Below, one piece after another: positions 28,516 to 30,595 of a DNA stretch of 30,595 bases. The notes below the pieces were generated by a model. The model was not told where the DNA came from, made no database searches, and worked only from the letters and a program-made list of their open reading frames with translations. The DNA is from a virus: positions 1-30,595 of IMG/VR virus record IMGVR_UViG_3300038422_000050. One strand, written 5' to 3'. The first letter of the stretch is position 1. The number at the start of each line of letters is the position of its first letter. The translations under genes and the position numbers were made by a program.

Positions 28516-28523
28516 ATCTTTAA
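28516..28523 (+). promoter_or_regulatory. TATA-like box of the coiled-coil membrane protein gene
   Basis: ATCTTTAAG preceded by CCGTA; centre about 38 bases before the GTG start at 28558, leaving a short leader that contains GGTGGTG as Shine-Dalgarno. Confidence 0.5.
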
Positions 28524-28557
28524 GTGTTGTTTGGGTGTTGTATGTATGGTGGTGTAG

Positions 28558-28812
28558 GTGGATCAGAGTAGGGTTATTAGTGTTGTTATGGTGGTGTGTT
28601 TCCTATCTGGTGTGCTAGTGGGTGCTTCTTATATGGGTGTTCAGTTTAACCAGGTTAAGGAATTGTTATCCGTCACTGAAAATCAGGTTGAGTTATTGCG
28701 GTCCCAAGTTGAGGTTCTTAAGGCTACTGTGAAGACTTTACAGGAATTGGTTAAGTTCTATGAGGATCTGCTAGGGATAACTAGGGTTCCCCGTGGTTTA
28801 CCTCAACTGTAA
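28558..28812 (+). CDS. Single-pass membrane coiled-coil protein
   Basis: 84 residues; GTG start with GGTGGTG just upstream, since an in-frame TAG immediately precedes it. Residues 7-27 (ISVVMVVCFLSGVLVGASY) are a membrane helix or uncleaved signal anchor. Residues 30-72 form a clear heptad coiled coil (V-K-E-L-L ... V-E-L-L-R-S-Q-V-E-V-L-K-A-T-V-K-T-L). A short Pro-rich tail follows. The design resembles envelope-spanning accessory or spanin-like proteins, but no family is recognised. It is a single-gene transcript ending at a T6 run. Confidence 0.75.
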   Translation: MDQSRVISVVMVVCFLSGVLVGASYMGVQFNQVKELLSVTENQVELLRSQVEVLKATVKTLQELVKFYEDLLGITRVPRGLPQL

Positions 28813-28822
28813 AACTTTATTG

Positions 28823-28828
28823 TTTTTT
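28823..28828 (+). terminator. Oligo-T terminator
   Basis: A run of six T (TTATTGTTTTTTCTCTG) begins 11 bases after the TAA stop of the coiled-coil gene; archaeal polymerases terminate at such tracts. Confidence 0.6.
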
Positions 28829-28879
28829 CTCTGTTTATCTACAAGTGTTAAGGTTTAGGAAAATAAAATAGGGGTTGGG

Positions 28880-28996
28880 TTAGTGGGGTTTTGAGGTTTT
28901 GCCTAGATATGTTTTACAGTGTTTACACAACCACCATTTAGAGCCGAAGGGCAGGGTAACTTTTACGGCTTCGTTTCCACATTCAGTACACTTCAT
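28880..28996 (-). CDS. 38-residue zinc-ribbon microprotein
   Basis: A frame from ATG 28996 to TAA 28880. The product begins MKCTECGNEAVKVTLPFGSK and goes on with WWLCKHCKTYLG: a minimal zinc ribbon with C-x2-C ... C-x2-C spaced 20 residues apart, then a basic tail. A TATA box (TTTTTTAAACC) is centred 27 bases before the ATG, and TTTTATTTTCC follows the stop on the minus strand. Complete zinc ribbon plus promoter plus terminator make this a convincing gene despite its size. Role unknown, probably nucleic-acid or protein binding. Confidence 0.75.
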   Translation of the reverse strand: MKCTECGNEAVKVTLPFGSKWWLCKHCKTYLGKTSKPH

Positions 28997-29017
28997 ATTA
29001 TGTTCCTGTATTTATGG

Positions 29018-29028
29018 GTTTAAAAAAT
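29018..29028 (-). promoter_or_regulatory. TATA box of the zinc-ribbon microprotein gene
   Basis: Minus-strand ATTTTTTAAACCC within an A/T-rich region; centre 27 bases from ATG 28996. A further CTTATATAT lies just upstream and might be the true box with a longer leader. Confidence 0.6.
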
Positions 29029-29044
29029 ATATAAGAGTTGGGGT

Positions 29045-29164
29045 TTATTTGTTGTTTGCTTCTATCAGGGTGTGGGTTTTATCTACGCCGTAGAGTTTCA
29101 CCAAGTAGGCTATGTTTAGTTTGTACTGTTGGGCGTCGCGGTCTTTGGGTGTCTGTGTCTGCAT
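29045..29164 (-). CDS. 39-residue hypothetical protein
   Basis: Frame from ATG 29164 to TAA 29045. The product starts MQTQTPKDRDAQQYKLNIAY and ends LVKLYGVDKTHTLIEANNK: a helical, soluble, slightly basic peptide. Codon use is normal and GC content is higher than in the flanking G/T-rich spacers, which supports coding. A CCTTAACCC box at about 26 bases upstream could serve as promoter. No family recognised. Confidence 0.55.
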   Translation of the reverse strand: MQTQTPKDRDAQQYKLNIAYLVKLYGVDKTHTLIEANNK

Positions 29165-29236
29165 GGTTTAGGGTTTAAGGTATGGGTTAAGGGGTTTGTG
29201 GATTTAGAATAGGGATTAAAAAAAGATGGGTTGGGT

Positions 29237-29437
29237 TTAGATGTATTGTTCCCAGTTGTCTGTTATCTGTTCTCCGTTGTCGCAGGGTTCGCATACTTTC
29301 CACGCTAGATATGGGTGTAGAGGGTTAGCCTCGCTCCAGGAGTAAAGAGTTTCTAAGAAGTCTTTTCCTAGTGGACAGGTTTTAAAGGAGCACCAGCACG
29401 CACCCTTTTCAACCTTATCTTTGTAGTGGCTCATCAT
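29237..29437 (-). CDS. 66-residue cysteine-rich (zinc-binding) protein
   Basis: ATG-ATG start at 29437. Cysteines at 14, 16, 21 (ACWCSFKTCPLG) and 49, 52 (KVCEPCDNG) suggest one zinc site. Between them is a helical YSWSEANPLHPYLAW segment, and the C-terminus is acidic (EQITDNWEQYI). It is last of a three-gene operon (29772 to 29237) of very small proteins. No family recognised. Confidence 0.7.
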   Translation of the reverse strand: MMSHYKDKVEKGACWCSFKTCPLGKDFLETLYSWSEANPLHPYLAWKVCEPCDNGEQITDNWEQYI

Positions 29438-29440
29438 GCT

Positions 29441-29638
29441 TCATTCGTCCTGGGGCGCGCCTATTTTCTCTAACTGAATCCTTATTTCAGCTAGTTGTTT
29501 GCATTCGTCTAGGGTCTGATATGTTGTTCGCTGAAGGTGTCTGATGGCGCTTTGTATATCTTCCATCGCCCAGCCTATGTGAACCAGGTCTTCAAGCGGT
29601 ATGTGTCTTTCTTCCACTGTGGCCACGTAGGTTGTCAT
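29441..29638 (-). CDS. 65-residue helical hypothetical protein
   Basis: ATG 29638 in an ATGA overlap with the upstream 45-residue gene; stop 3 bases before the next gene. It is nearly all helix: VEERHIPLEDLVHIGWAMED, IQSAIRHLQRTTYQTLDECK and LAEIRIQLEKIG, suggesting a small helical bundle or an antiparallel coil. Tight spacing on both sides supports translation. No family recognised; a regulator or inhibitor would be typical at such early-type loci, which is only inference. Confidence 0.7.
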   Translation of the reverse strand: MTTYVATVEERHIPLEDLVHIGWAMEDIQSAIRHLQRTTYQTLDECKQLAEIRIQLEKIGAPQDE

Positions 29639-29772
29639 TTCTCACTCACCTTAAACCAATTTGGGCAACTTGGACCCCTACAGCCTATTATCTTGGTTTC
29701 TTCTGTAGACCAGCATTTTAGGCACGTTAAGGTTTTCTGTTGTGTTACCCATTCTGGTAATTCTGTCTTCAT
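29635..29772 (-). CDS. 45-residue zinc-knuckle microprotein
   Basis: Frame from ATG 29772 to TGA 29635, overlapping the next gene as ATGA. It starts MKTELPEWVTQQKTLTCLKC and continues WSTEETKIIGCRGPSCPNWFK: a C-x2-C ... C-x4-C zinc site. A TATA box CATATATAG lies about 33 bases upstream. It is the first gene of a three-gene operon. Function unknown. Confidence 0.72.
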   Translation of the reverse strand: MKTELPEWVTQQKTLTCLKCWSTEETKIIGCRGPSCPNWFKVSEK

Positions 29773-29800
29773 TCTAATCGATCCTATAGGGAACCAAAAA

Positions 29801-29810
29801 CTATATATGC
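29801..29810 (-). promoter_or_regulatory. TATA box of the zinc-knuckle operon
   Basis: Minus-strand AAAAAGCATATATAGTTTT; box centred 33 bases before ATG 29772, so the leader is only a few bases. Confidence 0.65.
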
Positions 29811-29840
29811 TTTTTGTGATTACTGATAATTACCTTGAAC

Positions 29841-29876
29841 TGGGTAGTATATACTATTAAAAACAATAACTACCCA
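29841..29876. repeat. Perfect 8-bp inverted repeat containing a 12-bp palindrome
   Basis: TGGGTAGT (29841-29848) faces ACTACCCA (29869-29876) over a 20-base A/T-rich spacer. The left arm runs into the perfect palindrome TAGTATATACTA (29845-29856). It lies 30-70 bases upstream of the TATA box of the minus-strand operon, a position fit for an operator. Confidence 0.65.
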
Positions 29877-30110
29877 AACACCACACACCAACAGTTATCC
29901 ATATATATCCATGGATGGGGTTGTGCGAGCATCAATATGGTTGGATATGGAGCTTAATGACTGGGTTTTTATTATTAACGCGGCTTGAGCCAAAAAGATT
30001 TAGCGTTTTAAAACACAGGCTGTTTTAACACAATCTACTTATTTTGGTTTTTAGAAGGCACTTTGAAACTTTAGGGGTGGTATAGTTGGTTGTAAAATGT
30101 CAAAGCGATA

Positions 30111-30120
30111 GGTTTAAATA
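30111..30120 (+). promoter_or_regulatory. TATA box of the last plus-strand gene
   Basis: GCGATAGGTTTAAATATG; the box TTTAAATA is centred about 38 bases before ATG 30154. AGGTG in the short leader serves as Shine-Dalgarno. Confidence 0.65.
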
Positions 30121-30153
30121 TGTTTTTGTGTTTTTATGTTCAGGTGTATAAGA

Positions 30154-30573
30154 ATGAGTGAGTATGAGAACCAGGCGCGAAAGTTCCTTGAGGACCAGGG
30201 GTTAAGGCTCAGCATCCACTATAAGGATACGGTTAGCGATCCATGGGGCAACGCGGATGCAAACCACGGCGTACACGACAAATACAGGGTGACGCTGAGG
30301 CGTACGGATCAAAAGGGATCGTTCTCCTTTAACTTCTTTAACAGCATCGTCGCCCACGAGAAACACGAGAGGCCCACGGCCTATGATGTGTTAGCGTGTC
30401 TGTCCTTAGAATCCTATGAGCCTGAAGGCGATAAATACGACTTCTTTAAGGAGTTCGGGTATGAGCCGAGCCGCGAGAATGAGGCCCTTTACCACAGGGT
30501 TAAGCGGTTCGCCAAGCGGATAAACGCCTTCTTTACAGACCAGGAACTAGAGAAGCTCCGCGAAATCAGTTAA
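30154..30573 (+). CDS. Widespread phage/plasmid hypothetical protein (PTAYDVLACL family)
   Basis: 139 residues from ATG 30154, which has AGGTG seven bases upstream (an in-frame ATG at 30136 lies too close to the TATA box). It contains NQARKFLEDQGLRLSI, YRVTLRR, SFSFNFFNSIV, PTAYDVLACLSLE, FFKEFGYEPSRENEALYHRV and FFTDQELEKLREI. I recognise this order, especially PTAYDVLACL followed by F-x2-E-F-G-Y and a terminal E-x2-E-x-L-x-E-I, from many small phage and plasmid proteins of unknown function. It is compact and soluble. It ends at a T-rich tract, so it is a complete single-gene unit at the window edge. Confidence 0.85.
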   Translation: MSEYENQARKFLEDQGLRLSIHYKDTVSDPWGNADANHGVHDKYRVTLRRTDQKGSFSFNFFNSIVAHEKHERPTAYDVLACLSLESYEPEGDKYDFFKEFGYEPSRENEALYHRVKRFAKRINAFFTDQELEKLREIS

Positions 30574-30577
30574 ACCC

Positions 30578-30586
30578 TTTCTTTTT
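30578..30586 (+). terminator. T-rich terminator
   Basis: CCCTTTCTTTTTAAC directly after the TAA stop at 30573, a typical archaeal termination tract. Confidence 0.55.
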
Positions 30587-30595
30587 AACAGTTTG

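Larger units (their letters stand above)
28060..28557. other. 498-bp non-coding divergent control region
   Basis: No supported gene lies here. From left to right it holds the TATA promoter of the holin-like gene, a C-rich plus strand with pentamer tract 3, an A/C-rich stretch, a cluster of inverted and direct repeats (28255-28431), a TATA-like TTTATATATGG (28338-28348), a G/T-rich stretch with imperfect 5-6 base spaced GGT, and the promoter of the plus-strand gene at 28558. Strand composition flips from C/A-rich to G/T-rich near 28300, a pattern seen at replication or transcription divergence points. Confidence 0.7.
29773..30153. other. 381-bp non-coding AT-rich divergent region
   Basis: No supported gene. 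It holds the minus-strand promoter at 29801-29810, an inverted repeat with a 12-bp palindrome (29841-29876), the palindrome ATCCATGGAT (29907-29916) preceded by a second ATCCAT, the palindrome GTTTTAAAAC (30005-30014) with a partial copy at 30022-30029, and the plus-strand promoter at 30111-30120. A regulatory region or replication origin is possible. Confidence 0.65.

Noticed and set aside
28060-28557. tRNA gene in the non-coding control region
   Set aside because: No cloverleaf with a T-loop TTCRANNC and paired acceptor ends could be found.
29162-29230. G/T-rich spacer resembling GGTTTA-type repeats
   Set aside because: GG spacing is irregular (5-8 bases), unlike the strict pentamer tracts; probably just strand-biased leader sequence.
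29537-29860. 107-residue plus-strand frame over the zinc-knuckle operon
   Set aside because: Lies opposite three overlapping minus-strand genes with promoter and coupled starts; no promoter of its own.

Overview
This window looks like about 30.6 kb of an archaeal head-tailed virus (Caudoviricetes-type) or a provirus of that kind. The viral call rests on a linked set of HK97-type genes, all on the minus strand: terminase large subunit (23530-25299), portal (21722-23482), prohead protease/scaffold fusion (15907-17301), major capsid protein (14753-15889), a connector-like gene (1-456) and tail/fibre genes (1248-2320). The archaeal call rests on promoters. Nearly every operon head has an archaeal TATA box, often with an A/G-rich BRE-like element, about 26-30 bases before the start codon, so many first genes should be read from leaderless or near-leaderless mRNAs. 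Genes inside operons use GGAGG/GGTGAT Shine-Dalgarno sites or 4-base ATGA/GTGA overlaps. The host cannot be named from this sequence.

Layout, left to right. 1-2320 (minus): connector-like gene, an AT-rich homing-endonuclease-like insertion, a BppU-like baseplate/fibre protein and a LamG lectin-like fibre. 2373-13123 (minus): an 11-kb glycan operon with four glycosyltransferases, a sugar aminotransferase, a sugar epimerase, a UDP-sugar dehydrogenase, a hexapeptide acyltransferase, two single methyltransferases, one three-domain methyltransferase and a hidden 43-residue membrane microprotein. 13174-17301 (minus): capsid module. 17388-18107 (plus): a lone sulfatase/alkaline-phosphatase-superfamily gene. 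18149-18337: two degenerate GGYNN pentamer tracts. 18346-20648 (minus): a second sugar cluster (dTDP-glucose 4,6-dehydratase-like, unknown 114-aa protein, glycosyltransferase). 20674-25299 (minus): packaging module. 25367-26601 (plus): four small genes divergent from the terminase. 26598-28059 (minus): candidate lysis/exit cassette (holin-like protein and a papain/transglutaminase-like cysteine hydrolase) plus two small genes. 28060-28557: a non-coding control region with a third pentamer tract and several inverted repeats. 28558-30573: small genes on both strands, several of them zinc-ribbon microproteins, and a second non-coding region (29773-30153).

Functional reading. Structural and sugar genes are interleaved and transcribed the same way. 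A 25-bp promoter block is identical in front of the portal gene and the LamG fibre gene. The simplest inference is a late programme that builds virions and makes and attaches a complex, methylated, acylated glycan containing aminosugar and uronic acid to them or to the host surface. The least explained element is the set of strictly 5-base-phased GGYNN tracts (14, 17 and 17 units). Their G-rich strands point toward each other across a 10-kb segment, and one abuts the promoter of the putative lysis genes.
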